This document shows positions 42,456 to 50,641 of a stretch of 64,000 nt of DNA, piece by piece. The stretch's first letter is position 1, and the number at the start of each line of letters is the position of its first letter. The position numbers and the translations under genes are program-made. Origin of the DNA: JAGWBJ01 sp034423015 (GTDB lineage: Bacteria > Chloroflexota > Dehalococcoidia > Lucifugimonadales > JAGWBF01); the NCBI GenBank assembly GCA_034423015.1, contig DAOUJG010000016.1, positions 1 through 64,000 of the forward strand. Direction: 5' to 3'. A model generated the notes under the pieces. The model worked only from the letters and a program-made list of their open reading frames with translations. It was not told where the DNA came from and did not search any database.

Positions 42456-43739
42456 CTACTCCTGCTTGGCGTACTCGTCCTGGGGGTTGCCCTGGAAGTT
42501 CAGGGGCATCTTCACGTACTGCTCCACGCGCTCCTTGAACTCCCGCAGGGCTTGGTCTCCCTCGGCGCCGTCGGGGAGCTCTCCGTTCTTGATCCTCTCT
42601 TTCAGGTCCTCGAAGGCCACGTCCTCGGACCTGCCGTGGGGCATGTCGAAGAAGTCGCTGCTGAACCGGGGCAGCTCGCCGGGGCCGAAGTAGCCCTTGC
42701 CCTTCATCGTGTAGCCTTCCAGCCCATGGGTGCCCTTGCCCAGCACCACGCCGGTGGCGGCGTAGTGGTCCAGCACGTTCTTCATCCCGTACCGCTGGAT
42801 GGGGCACACCTTCATGCAGACGGCGCATCCCTCGTACCGGGCGATCACCGGGCGGCACCGGCGGTAGATGAGCTTGTGCTTCTGCACGCCCCTCCACCAC
42901 ACCTTGTCCCGCATCAGGGCCCTGCCGGGGCACCGGTTGACGCACACCTGGCAGATGTCGCAGAAGGCGTGCATGCCGTAGTCCACCGGCTCGTCGTAGG
43001 TCACCAGCGCATCGGTGGTGATGACGGTATGGCGGGCCCGGGAGCCGAAGTGGGGGGAGAGCAGCTGCCCGTTGGCCCCGAGCTGGCCCATGCCAGCCTG
43101 CATGAACATGGCCACGGTGGCCACCACGTTGTCGTCTGGGTGGTGTACCTGGGCGTGGTACCCCAGGCTTCGGATATAGTCTCCCAGGGCCAGGATGGGA
43201 GGGACCATCTCGCGGTAGGTGTCGAAGTGGGGCCTCTCGGCAGACATGCCGGGGGCGCCCTGGGTCCCCTCGTAGTCCTGCTCGTAGGCTATGCAGACGG
43301 CGTGCTGAAACTGGACGTAGTCGCGGATGAACTTGAACACGTACCGCCTGTCCAGCCGGGTGATGCCCACCTCGCCGATGCCCAGCTCCCGGGCCTTGGT
43401 CTTGATGAGCTCGGAGACATCCTTATCCGGGACGGGGGTCCCCGTGGGTTCGAGGCCGGTGGTGGCGCGGCAGGCCTCCACCAGGGGACGGTTCAGCCTC
43501 TCGTGCTCCCGGTGGAAGTCGTTGAGCTCCTGGGAGTGGAAGGGCCACTCCCAGTCCCGGTCCGCCGTGGTCTCGACGTTGGCCAACTCCAGGGGGTACT
43601 CCCGGCTGTAGAAGTCCACCTCAGCGGGGCGCTGCACGATCCCGGGGGCCGTCTCCAGCTCCTCGGGCACGTTCAGCACCACGGGCGGGTCTTGTGCCTT
43701 CTTCCCGGGCCTGGTCACCGAATGGCCTATCTTCAGCAT
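42456..43739 (-). CDS. Corrinoid/2x[4Fe-4S] reductive-dehalogenase-like protein, paralogue 2
   Basis: A 427-residue paralogue with the same architecture. The corrinoid block is AGMGQLGANGQLLSPHFGSR, cluster 1 CDICQVCVNRCPG, and cluster 2 the Cys-x9-CAVCMKVCPIQRYG. The N-terminus MLKIGHSVTRPGKK and the segment VDFYSREYPLE are shared with paralogue 1 but differ from paralogues 3-5 (VNYYTRNYPLE), so these two form one subgroup. Like the others it has no export signal. AGGAGGAG lies 8 nt before ATG 43739. The 89-nt gap to paralogue 1 is the widest in the array. Confidence 0.8.
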   Translation of the reverse strand: MLKIGHSVTRPGKKAQDPPVVLNVPEELETAPGIVQRPAEVDFYSREYPLELANVETTADRDWEWPFHSQELNDFHREHERLNRPLVEACRATTGLEPTGTPVPDKDVSELIKTKARELGIGEVGITRLDRRYVFKFIRDYVQFQHAVCIAYEQDYEGTQGAPGMSAERPHFDTYREMVPPILALGDYIRSLGYHAQVHHPDDNVVATVAMFMQAGMGQLGANGQLLSPHFGSRARHTVITTDALVTYDEPVDYGMHAFCDICQVCVNRCPGRALMRDKVWWRGVQKHKLIYRRCRPVIARYEGCAVCMKVCPIQRYGMKNVLDHYAATGVVLGKGTHGLEGYTMKGKGYFGPGELPRFSSDFFDMPHGRSEDVAFEDLKERIKNGELPDGAEGDQALREFKERVEQYVKMPLNFQGNPQDEYAKQE

Positions 43740-43772
43740 CGGCTACTCTCCTCCTGCAGACCTGCGGGTCCG

Positions 43773-45065
43773 TTATTCTTCGTCGTCCAGGCCGTACCAC
43801 TCGGCCTCCATCACGTCCCCGCCGCCCTTGACGGCCTTCTCCAGCGCGGCACGGAACTCCTGGAACACCCGGTCTCCCTCGGGGCCCTCGGGCACCTGGC
43901 CCGACTGGATCTTGGCCTTCAGCCCATCCAGGAGGGCCCCTTCGGCGGTCCCCTCGGGGTTGTGGAAGAAGTCGGCGTCGAACCTGGGAAGCTCGCCGGG
44001 GCCGAAGTAGCCCAGCCCCTCCATCTCGTAGCCCTCCAGGTCGTGGGTGCCCTTGCCAAGCACCTGGCCGGTGGTGGCGTAGTGGTCCATCACCGTCTTG
44101 AGGCCGTACCGCTGGACGGGGCAGACCTTCATGCACACGGCGCACTGGGCGTAGCTGGCCATCACGGGTCGGCACCGCTTGGCGACGATCTTGAACTTCT
44201 CCACGCCCCTCCACCACACCTTGTCCCGCATCAGGGCCCGGCCGGGGCACCGGTTGACGCACACCTGGCAGATGTCGCAGAGGGCGTTTATGCCGTAGTC
44301 CACCGGCTGGTCGTGGGTCACCGGGGCGTCGGTGGTGATGACGGTCAGCCTGTGCCGCGAGCCGAAGTAGGGGGACAGGAGGTAGCCCATGGCCCCCTGC
44401 TGTCCCATGCCCGCCGCCACGAACATGGGTATTATGGCGGCGGCGGCGTCGGCGTAGCTGTGCACCTGGGCGTGGTATCCCAGGCTGCGGATGTAGTCGG
44501 CAAGCTGCAGGGTAAGGGCCCCGCCCCGTCGATAGGTGGCCAGGGCCGCCTTCTCCGCAGTCTCGCTGGGGATGGTCTGCGTCTCTTCGTAGGGCTGCTC
44601 GACGGCGACGCAGATGGCGTTGGGGTAGGGCTTCACCCAGCCCCTCTTGCTCTTGAAGGTGTACCGGTTGTCGTAGGCGGTGATGCCCACCATGGCGAAG
44701 CCCACGTCCAGGGCCTTCTGCTTGATCTCCCTGGTTACGTCCTTGCCGGGGACGGGCTCGGCGGTGGGCTCCACGTCCCCCGAGTCCCGGGCGGCCAGCA
44801 CCAGGGGCCGGTCCAGACGCAGGTGCTCGTCCAGGGTGTCCTTGATGTCCCCCGTGTTCAGGTACCAGGAGGCCCAGGCGAACTGCTCTATGTTGTGGGT
44901 CTCGAGGGGGTAGTTCCTGGTGTAGTAGTTCACCGTATCGGGGTCCTGCCGGTGGCCCGGTACGGTCTCCAGCTCCTCCGGTATGGGGATCACGTCGGGG
45001 TCGGAGTCCGTATCGGCGCCCTTCAGGCTGCCGGGGACCGTGACGGTGTGGCCTATCTTCAGCAT
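43773..45065 (-). CDS. Corrinoid/2x[4Fe-4S] reductive-dehalogenase-like protein, paralogue 3
   Basis: A 430-residue paralogue. Cluster cysteines are at 263, 266, 269, 273 and 298, 308, 311, 315. The corrinoid-site block at about 217-240 reads AGMGQQGAMGYLLSPYFGSR, with the QQGAMGY variant shared by paralogues 3-5 only. Conserved Tyr, Lys and Arg residues occur across the fold, but I cannot assign the catalytic Tyr with certainty. The C-terminus ends with an acidic tail (WYGLDDEE). The ATG is preceded by GGGAGGAAGGC. The spacer upstream contains a duplicated ccgttctgacggtg. Confidence 0.8.
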   Translation of the reverse strand: MLKIGHTVTVPGSLKGADTDSDPDVIPIPEELETVPGHRQDPDTVNYYTRNYPLETHNIEQFAWASWYLNTGDIKDTLDEHLRLDRPLVLAARDSGDVEPTAEPVPGKDVTREIKQKALDVGFAMVGITAYDNRYTFKSKRGWVKPYPNAICVAVEQPYEETQTIPSETAEKAALATYRRGGALTLQLADYIRSLGYHAQVHSYADAAAAIIPMFVAAGMGQQGAMGYLLSPYFGSRHRLTVITTDAPVTHDQPVDYGINALCDICQVCVNRCPGRALMRDKVWWRGVEKFKIVAKRCRPVMASYAQCAVCMKVCPVQRYGLKTVMDHYATTGQVLGKGTHDLEGYEMEGLGYFGPGELPRFDADFFHNPEGTAEGALLDGLKAKIQSGQVPEGPEGDRVFQEFRAALEKAVKGGGDVMEAEWYGLDDEE

Positions 45066-45076
45066 AGCCTTCCTCC

Positions 45077-45107
45077 CGTTCTGACGGTGCTGCCGTTCTG
45101 ACGGTGC
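45077..45107. repeat. Tandem and dispersed spacer repeat inside the array
   Basis: ccgttctgacggtg occurs twice in a row here (14-bp unit, 3-nt gap) and once more upstream of paralogue 4 at about 46423. In both places it directly precedes the same ribosome-binding segment (agcatagccttcctcccg on the plus strand). The spacer was thus copied along with the gene. Confidence 0.75.
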
Positions 45108-45120
45108 TACTGGGCCCGGT

Positions 45121-46413
45121 CTACTCTTCGTCCTCGAGGCCGTACCACTCGGCCTCCATGACGTCTCCGCCGCCCTTCACCGCCCCCTCCATCTGTGCGC
45201 GGAACTCCTGGAAGACCCGGTCTCCCTCGGGGCCCTCGGGCACCAGGCCCGATTGGATCTTGGCCTTCAGCTCCTCGAGGATGAACCCCTCGGCGGTGCC
45301 CTCCGGATTGTGGAAGAAGTCGGCGTCGAACCTCGGCAGGTCGCCGGGGCCGAAGTAGCCCAACCCCTCGAGCTGGTACCCCTCCAGGTCGTGGGTGCCC
45401 TTGCCCAGCACCTGGCCGGTGGAGGCGTAGTGGTCCATGACTTCCTTGAGGCCGTACCGCTGGATGGGGCACACCTTCATGCACACGGCGCAGGAGGCGT
45501 AGGCGGCCATGACCGGCCGGCACCGCTTGGCCACGATCTTGAACTTCTCGACACCTCTCCACCACACCTTGTCGCGCATCAGGGCCCGTCCGGGGCAGCG
45601 GTTGACGCACACCTGGCAGATGGAGCAGAAGGCGTTGATGCCGTAGTCCACCGGCTGGCCGTGGGTCACCGGGGCGTCGGTGGTGATGAGGGTGAGTCGG
45701 TGGCGGGAGCCGAAGTGGGGGGAGAGCAGGTAGCCCATGGCGCCCTGCTGGCCCAGGCCGGCGGCCACGAACATGGGTATCACCGCGCTGGCGGCGTCGG
45801 CGAAGCTGTGCACCTGGGCATGGTAGCCTAGGCCGCGTATGTAGTCGGCGAGCTCCAGGCACAGCTCGCCGCCCCGACGGTAGGTGGCCAGCACCGCCGT
45901 CTCCGCCGCTTCGCTGGGAATCATCTGGGTCTTGTCGTAGGGTTGCTCGATGGCCACGCAGACGGCGTTGGGGTAGGGCTTCACCCACCCCCTCTTGCTC
46001 TTGAAGGTGTAGCGGTTATCGTAGGCGGTGAACCCCACCATGCCGAAACCCAACTCCAGGGCCTTCTGCTTGATCTCCTCGGTGACGTCCTTGCCCGGCG
46101 CCGGCGCTTCGGTGGGCTCCACGTCCCCGGACCCCCTTGCCGCCACGACGATGGGCTTCTCCAGGCGCAGGTGCTCCTCGAAGGCCTCCCTCATGTCGCT
46201 GGTCTTGAGCATCCAGGAGGCCCAGGAGTAGTTGACGATGTTCTCGCTCTCCAGCGGGTAGTTCCTGGTGTAGTAGTTGACGGTATCCGGGTCCTGCCGG
46301 TGCCCCGGTACGGTCTCCAGCTCTTCGGGAATGGGAATGGAGTCGGGCTCCGCTCCCTCCCCGGACCCCTTCAGGGCGCCGGGTACCGTCACAGTGTGGC
46401 CTATCTTCAGCAT
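45121..46413 (-). CDS. Corrinoid/2x[4Fe-4S] reductive-dehalogenase-like protein, paralogue 4
   Basis: A 430-residue paralogue, very close to paralogue 3: MLKIGHTVTVPGALKG versus MLKIGHTVTVPGSLKG at the start, the same ELETVPGHRQDPDTVNYYTR segment, the same acidic end (WYGLEDEE) and a near-identical 5' spacer. Cluster 1 is CSICQVCVNRCPG; cluster 2 has Cys-x9-CAVCMKVCPIQ. The true start is ATG 46413, with GGGAGGAAGGC upstream; a longer reading to 46941 runs through paralogue 5 in another frame. The similarity marks the most recent duplication in the array. Confidence 0.8.
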   Translation of the reverse strand: MLKIGHTVTVPGALKGSGEGAEPDSIPIPEELETVPGHRQDPDTVNYYTRNYPLESENIVNYSWASWMLKTSDMREAFEEHLRLEKPIVVAARGSGDVEPTEAPAPGKDVTEEIKQKALELGFGMVGFTAYDNRYTFKSKRGWVKPYPNAVCVAIEQPYDKTQMIPSEAAETAVLATYRRGGELCLELADYIRGLGYHAQVHSFADAASAVIPMFVAAGLGQQGAMGYLLSPHFGSRHRLTLITTDAPVTHGQPVDYGINAFCSICQVCVNRCPGRALMRDKVWWRGVEKFKIVAKRCRPVMAAYASCAVCMKVCPIQRYGLKEVMDHYASTGQVLGKGTHDLEGYQLEGLGYFGPGDLPRFDADFFHNPEGTAEGFILEELKAKIQSGLVPEGPEGDRVFQEFRAQMEGAVKGGGDVMEAEWYGLEDEE

Positions 46414-46451
46414 AGCCTTCCTCCCGTTCTGACGGTGTTGCCGGGCCTGGT

Positions 46452-47744
46452 CTACTCTCCGGCCTCCAGGGAGTACCACTCGGACTCCATGGCATCCCCT
46501 CCGCCCTTGACGGCCGCCTCGATGTTCTCCCGGAACTCCCGGAAGATCCGGTCGCCCTCGGGGCCCTCGGGCACCATCCCCGACTGGATCTTGTCCTTGA
46601 GCTCGTCCAGAAGCGATCCCTCGGCGGTGCCCGTGGGGACCGTGAAGAAGTCGGTGTCGAACCTGGGCAGCTCTCCGGGGCCGAAGTAGCCCAGCCCCTT
46701 CAGCTCGTAGCCTTCCAGCTCGTGGGTGCCCTTGCCCAGCACCTGTCCCGTCTTGGAGTAGTGGTCCATCACCGTCTTCAGCCCGTAGCGTTGCACGGGG
46801 CAGACCTTCATGCAGATGGCGCACTGGGTATAGCGGGACATGACGGGGCGGCACCGCTTTGCGACGATCTTGTGCTTCTCCACGCCCCTCCACCACACCT
46901 TGTCGCGCATCAGGGCCCTTCCGGGGCAGCGGTTCACGCACACCTGGCAGATCTCACAGAAGGCGTTGATGCCGTAGTCCACCGGCTGGTCGTGGGTGAC
47001 CGGCGCGTCGGTGGTGACCAGCGTCAGGCGGTGGCGGGAGCCGAAGTGGGGCGAGAGCAGGTAGCCCATGGCCCCCTGCTGGCCCATGCCCGCCGCCACG
47101 AACATGGGTATGATCGCCGCGGCGGCGTCGGTGAAGTTGTGCACCTGTGCGTGGTACCCCAGGGTGTTTATGTACTCGGCCAGCTTCAGCGCCTGGGCCC
47201 CGCCCCTGCGGTAGGTGGCCAGGACGGCCACCTCCGAGGTCTCGCTGGGTATCATCTGGGTCTCTTCGTAGGGCTGCTCGACGGCCAGGCAGATGGCGTT
47301 GGGGTGGGGCTTGACCCAGCTACGCTTGTGCTTGAAGGTATAACGGTTGTCGTAGGCGCTGATGCCCACCATGGCGAAGCCCAGCTCCAGGGCCTTCTGC
47401 TTGATCTCCCGGGTCAGGTCCTTGCCCGGCACCGGCTCGGCGGTGGGCTCCACGTCCCCCGAGGCGCGGGCGGCCACCACTATGGGCCGGTCTCGGCGCA
47501 GGTGATCGTGGAACGCCTCGTTCATGTCTCCGTTCTTGATGGACCAGGAGATCCAGGCGTAGTTGATGAGGTTCTCGCTCTCCAGCGGGTAGTTCCGGGT
47601 GTAGTAGTTGACCGTCTCCGGGTCCTCGGGGTGCCCCGGTACGGTCTCGAGCTCCTCGGGTATCGGGATGACGTCGGAGTCGGAATCCGTCGCGGATCCC
47701 TTCAAACTGTTGGGAACCGTAACACTGTGGCCTATCTTTAGCAT
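46452..47744 (-). CDS. Corrinoid/2x[4Fe-4S] reductive-dehalogenase-like protein, paralogue 5 (promoter-proximal)
   Basis: A 430-residue paralogue and the first gene of the array. Cluster 1 is CEICQVCVNRCPG, cluster 2 the Cys-x9-CAICMKVCPVQRYG; the corrinoid block has QQGAMGYLLSPHFGSR. It belongs with paralogues 3 and 4 but has its own C-terminus (SEWYSLEAGE). ATG 47744 fits the common MLKIGHSVTVP start; an upstream in-frame start at 47783 would add 13 residues seen in no other copy. A predicted promoter lies 42-70 nt upstream, and the ThDP-enzyme gene ends 105 nt upstream on the same strand. Confidence 0.8.
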   Translation of the reverse strand: MLKIGHSVTVPNSLKGSATDSDSDVIPIPEELETVPGHPEDPETVNYYTRNYPLESENLINYAWISWSIKNGDMNEAFHDHLRRDRPIVVAARASGDVEPTAEPVPGKDLTREIKQKALELGFAMVGISAYDNRYTFKHKRSWVKPHPNAICLAVEQPYEETQMIPSETSEVAVLATYRRGGAQALKLAEYINTLGYHAQVHNFTDAAAAIIPMFVAAGMGQQGAMGYLLSPHFGSRHRLTLVTTDAPVTHDQPVDYGINAFCEICQVCVNRCPGRALMRDKVWWRGVEKHKIVAKRCRPVMSRYTQCAICMKVCPVQRYGLKTVMDHYSKTGQVLGKGTHELEGYELKGLGYFGPGELPRFDTDFFTVPTGTAEGSLLDELKDKIQSGMVPEGPEGDRIFREFRENIEAAVKGGGDAMESEWYSLEAGE

Positions 47745-47785
47745 GTACGATCCTGCCCTTTCTCCGAGGCCTGGGACACCCACCT

Positions 47786-47814
47786 ATTCTCTCGCCGCGC
47801 ACCTGCTGTGTCAA
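47786..47814 (-). promoter_or_regulatory. Predicted promoter of the five-gene corrinoid-protein array
   Basis: On the minus strand, TTGACA (47814-47809) is followed after 17 nt by GAGAAT (47791-47786), or after 18 nt by AGAATA. No comparable promoter is seen in the 33-89-nt spacers inside the array, so this is the likely common start. Confidence 0.55.
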
Positions 47815-47849
47815 GCTAGTATGCCGATGGTTGGTATCAGTTGGCCGTG

Positions 47850-49526
47850 CTAGCGGGAGGTCTTCCTGGCAATCATCGCGTCGGCCAGGGGGCTCTGCCT
47901 GGAGCCCACGTCCACGTTGACCAGGGCCGGCTTGCCCGAGGCCAGCGCCCGCCGCACCGCGGGGACCACCTCCTCGCCGCGCTCCACGTACTCGCCGTGG
48001 CCCCCGATGGCGGAGACCACCTGGTCGTAGCGGACGTAACGCAGGTCGGTGGCGACGGCCCTCCCGTAGTAGGCGATCTGGAAGTTCTTGTCGATGCTCC
48101 AGGTGGCGTCGTTGCCCATCACCGCCGTGAAGTCCAGGTTGAACCGCACCGCCGTGTCGTACTCCATTGTGTAGAAGCCGAAGGCCCCGTCGCCGATGAA
48201 CAGGAGCACCTTGGCGTTGGGCCTGGCCAGCTTGGCGGCCATGGCGTAGGGGAGGCCGCAGCCAAGCTGGCTCAGGGGCCCCAGCCGCATCCAGTGTCCG
48301 GGCTTCCTGGCCTTCAGATAGCACCGCCCCCACTGGGCGTAGTCGCCGCCGTCGAAGATGAGGATGGTGTCGTCGTCGGTCTCGCTCTCCAGCTCGGTGA
48401 ACACCCGCATTGGGTGGAGGGGTGTCTCGTCGGTCGAGAAGGACTCCAGGCGCTCCATCCAGCCCGTACGGTCGGCCCTGAGCTGGTCGGTCCAGGGGTC
48501 CAGCCTGCCCGCGGGCCAGCTCCCCCTGGCCGCCTCGGAGGTCATCTGCTCCACCACGGCGCCGATGTCTCCGAGGATTCCCACGGACACGCCCCGGTTT
48601 CGCCCGATCTCCGCCGGCGACGGGTCCACCTGGACCAGGCGGGCATCGGGGGGAAAGGCGTGGCCGTACCGGTAGCGGTGGTCGAACCGCTTGCCCAGCA
48701 GCACCACCACGTCGGCCTCCCGGAACCGCCGCGCCGCCGCGTTGAGGGCCCCGTCGGCGTAGCCGAAGCACAGGGGATGGTCGTCGGAGACCAGGCCCCT
48801 GGCCTGCTCGACGGTGAAGACGGGGACTCCCGTGGTCTCGATCAGCGCCTGGAGGGCCTCGGGGGCCACCGAGTACCTGGCCGCGTTGGCCGCGATCACC
48901 ACCGGGCGCTGGGCGCTCCGGAGGAGGTCGACGGCCTCCCGGACCAGGTCCGGGTCCCCGTGGGCCCGTCCCCTGTCCCGGTACTGGGCCGGAGCGTAGC
49001 GGGGCAGCTCATCCTCAGACGCCTCCTGCTCCTGCAGGTCCACGGGGATGGTCAGGTGCACCGGCCCGGGCCTGCCCGACATGGCGGTGCGAAAGGCCGT
49101 GGCCACGAAGTCGGGGATGCGCCGCCGCTCGTGGATGAGCCAGGCCCCCTTGGTGACCGGGGCGGCCATCTCCACCTGGTCTATCTCCTGGAAGGCCGTC
49201 ATCCCCTTCTCGGAGAGCTCGCTGGCGCCGCTGATGAAGACCACGGGGCTCTCGGAGGTGTAGATGTTGGGCAGGGCCGATATGGCGTTGGAGAACCCGG
49301 GCCCCCCGGTGAATATGCACGCCGCGGGCTCGCCCGTGACCCGGCACCAGGCGTCGGCCATGTGCATCGCCGCCGCCTCGTGCCTGGTGTCGATGAACTG
49401 GACGCCCTCGTCCTCGACGGCGTCCACCAGGGGAAGCACCGTGTCGCCGACGATGGTGAATATCCGGCTTATGCCCTCCTGCTTCAGGGCGCGGACCAGC
49501 AGGTGCGACCCGGTGAGCTTGGCCAT
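47850..49526 (-). CDS. Thiamine-diphosphate-dependent enzyme, acetolactate-synthase-like
   Basis: A 558-residue ThDP enzyme with the three-domain POX/ALS layout. The catalytic Glu lies in TRHEAAAMHMADAW near residue 49; the middle domain follows; the metal/ThDP motif is FIGDGAFGFYTMEYD to GNDATWS. The middle domain lacks obvious FAD-binding features, so decarboxylases or lyases (2-oxoacid or oxalyl-/2-hydroxyacyl-CoA types) are alternatives to acetolactate synthase. No small regulatory subunit gene (ilvN) is adjacent. AAGGAG is 9 nt before ATG 49526. It ends 105 nt before the array of corrinoid proteins. Confidence 0.82.
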   Translation of the reverse strand: MAKLTGSHLLVRALKQEGISRIFTIVGDTVLPLVDAVEDEGVQFIDTRHEAAAMHMADAWCRVTGEPAACIFTGGPGFSNAISALPNIYTSESPVVFISGASELSEKGMTAFQEIDQVEMAAPVTKGAWLIHERRRIPDFVATAFRTAMSGRPGPVHLTIPVDLQEQEASEDELPRYAPAQYRDRGRAHGDPDLVREAVDLLRSAQRPVVIAANAARYSVAPEALQALIETTGVPVFTVEQARGLVSDDHPLCFGYADGALNAAARRFREADVVVLLGKRFDHRYRYGHAFPPDARLVQVDPSPAEIGRNRGVSVGILGDIGAVVEQMTSEAARGSWPAGRLDPWTDQLRADRTGWMERLESFSTDETPLHPMRVFTELESETDDDTILIFDGGDYAQWGRCYLKARKPGHWMRLGPLSQLGCGLPYAMAAKLARPNAKVLLFIGDGAFGFYTMEYDTAVRFNLDFTAVMGNDATWSIDKNFQIAYYGRAVATDLRYVRYDQVVSAIGGHGEYVERGEEVVPAVRRALASGKPALVNVDVGSRQSPLADAMIARKTSR

Positions 49527-49555
49527 GGTGTGCGGCTCCTTTCTATTCTGTGATG

Positions 49556-49607
49556 CGTCCAGTCAGGGCATCCAGTTAGGGCGTCCGGTCAGGGCGTCCA
49601 GTCAAGC
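49556..49607. repeat. 13-bp tandem repeat, four copies
   Basis: Four successive variants of cgtccagtcaggg (period 13) fill the gap between the divergent ThDP-enzyme and ketopantoate-reductase-like genes, where promoters for both would be expected. Confidence 0.75.
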
Positions 49608-49714
49608 TGCAACCGTTAGAGCTTACAGGTGGGACACCCCCACCGCAAGGCCCTCCTTGAACCCCGGCCCCCCGCTGGGGTATGGTGGGCCCCAAACTCG
49701 CAGGGGAGGTCGCC

Positions 49715-50641
49715 ATGCGCATCGCGGTCATGGGCGCCGGAGCCGTCGGGGGCTACTTCGGGGGACAGCTTGCCAGGGCCGGCAACGACGTGACGCTGAT
49801 CGCCCGCCGCGCCCACCTGCAGGCCATTCGAGACAGCGGGCTCACCGTCAAGTCCCACTGGGGAGAGTTCAACGTGAAGGTCGACGCCACCGACGACACC
49901 AGCGGCGTCGGCCCCGTGGACCTGGCCATCCTCAGCGTAAAGGGCTACCAGAACGCCGCGGCCATCCCCGCCTTGGCGCCCATGATGGGCGATGGATCGT
50001 GCGTCCTGACCCTCCAGAACGGGGTGGCCAGCTACGACGAGGTGGCGAGGGTGGTCGGGGCAGGCCGGGTCCTGGCCGGCGCCGCCTACATGGAGACCCA
50101 CGTGGAGTCGCCGGGCGTCATCGAGCAGGAGGGAGAGGTGGTGCGTGTCGTGTTCGGCGAGGCTGACGGGGAGGAGACCGAGCGGGTCCGCTGCATCCGG
50201 GACACGCTGCGGGCCGCCGGCGTGGACGCGCAGGTCTCCGGTGACGTGATGAAGGCCCTGTGGACCAAGTTCCTGTACATCGCCACCATGGCCGGGGTCT
50301 CCAGCGCCGCCCGCACCCCCATGAGCGTGCTCCTGACCCTGGACGCATCCAGGGAGACCATGGTCTCCTGCGTGCGCGAGGTGGAGGCCGTGGCCCGGGC
50401 CAGGGCCATAGACCTGGACCCGGACGTGGTCCAGCGCACCATGGAGTACATGGACGCCGAGGCCGAGGCCCTCCAGGCTTCGATGCACACGGACCTGAGC
50501 GCCGGGCGACCCCTGGAGCTGGAGGCGCTCAACGGCACGGTCGTCCGGATGGGACGGGAGTTGGGCATACCCACCCCGGTGAACGACACGCTGTACTCGG
50601 CCCTGCTGCCCCACAGGGAGGGGTCTGCTGCCGGGAGCTAG
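49715..50641 (+). CDS. Ketopantoate reductase-like dehydrogenase
   Basis: A 308-residue ApbA/PanE-family protein. The Rossmann motif MGAGAVGGYFGGQLA is at 5-19, followed by ILSVKGYQ, LQNGVASYD and the catalytic Lys-containing MKALWTKFLYI. PanE reduces 2-dehydropantoate with NADPH in pantothenate synthesis, but many paralogues act on other 2-oxoacids, so I leave the symbol blank. ATG 49715 has GGGGAGG 4 nt upstream, better than the in-frame ATG at 49682. Its stop codon overlaps that of convergent modC by 2 nt. Confidence 0.82.
   Translation: MRIAVMGAGAVGGYFGGQLARAGNDVTLIARRAHLQAIRDSGLTVKSHWGEFNVKVDATDDTSGVGPVDLAILSVKGYQNAAAIPALAPMMGDGSCVLTLQNGVASYDEVARVVGAGRVLAGAAYMETHVESPGVIEQEGEVVRVVFGEADGEETERVRCIRDTLRAAGVDAQVSGDVMKALWTKFLYIATMAGVSSAARTPMSVLLTLDASRETMVSCVREVEAVARARAIDLDPDVVQRTMEYMDAEAEALQASMHTDLSAGRPLELEALNGTVVRMGRELGIPTPVNDTLYSALLPHREGSAAGS

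Noticed and set aside
45121..46941. A 606-residue version of paralogue 4 (and long versions of paralogue 1, trxB, the MFS gene and others)
   Set aside because: The extra N-terminal parts are neighbouring coding DNA read in the wrong frame; clear ribosome binding sites and family N-termini mark the shorter starts.
41098..47783. Respiratory reductive dehalogenases with Tat export
   Set aside because: None of the five proteins has a twin-Arg signal, no rdhB-like anchor gene is near, and the longer upstream starts that would add N-terminal sequence are out-of-frame neighbour DNA.
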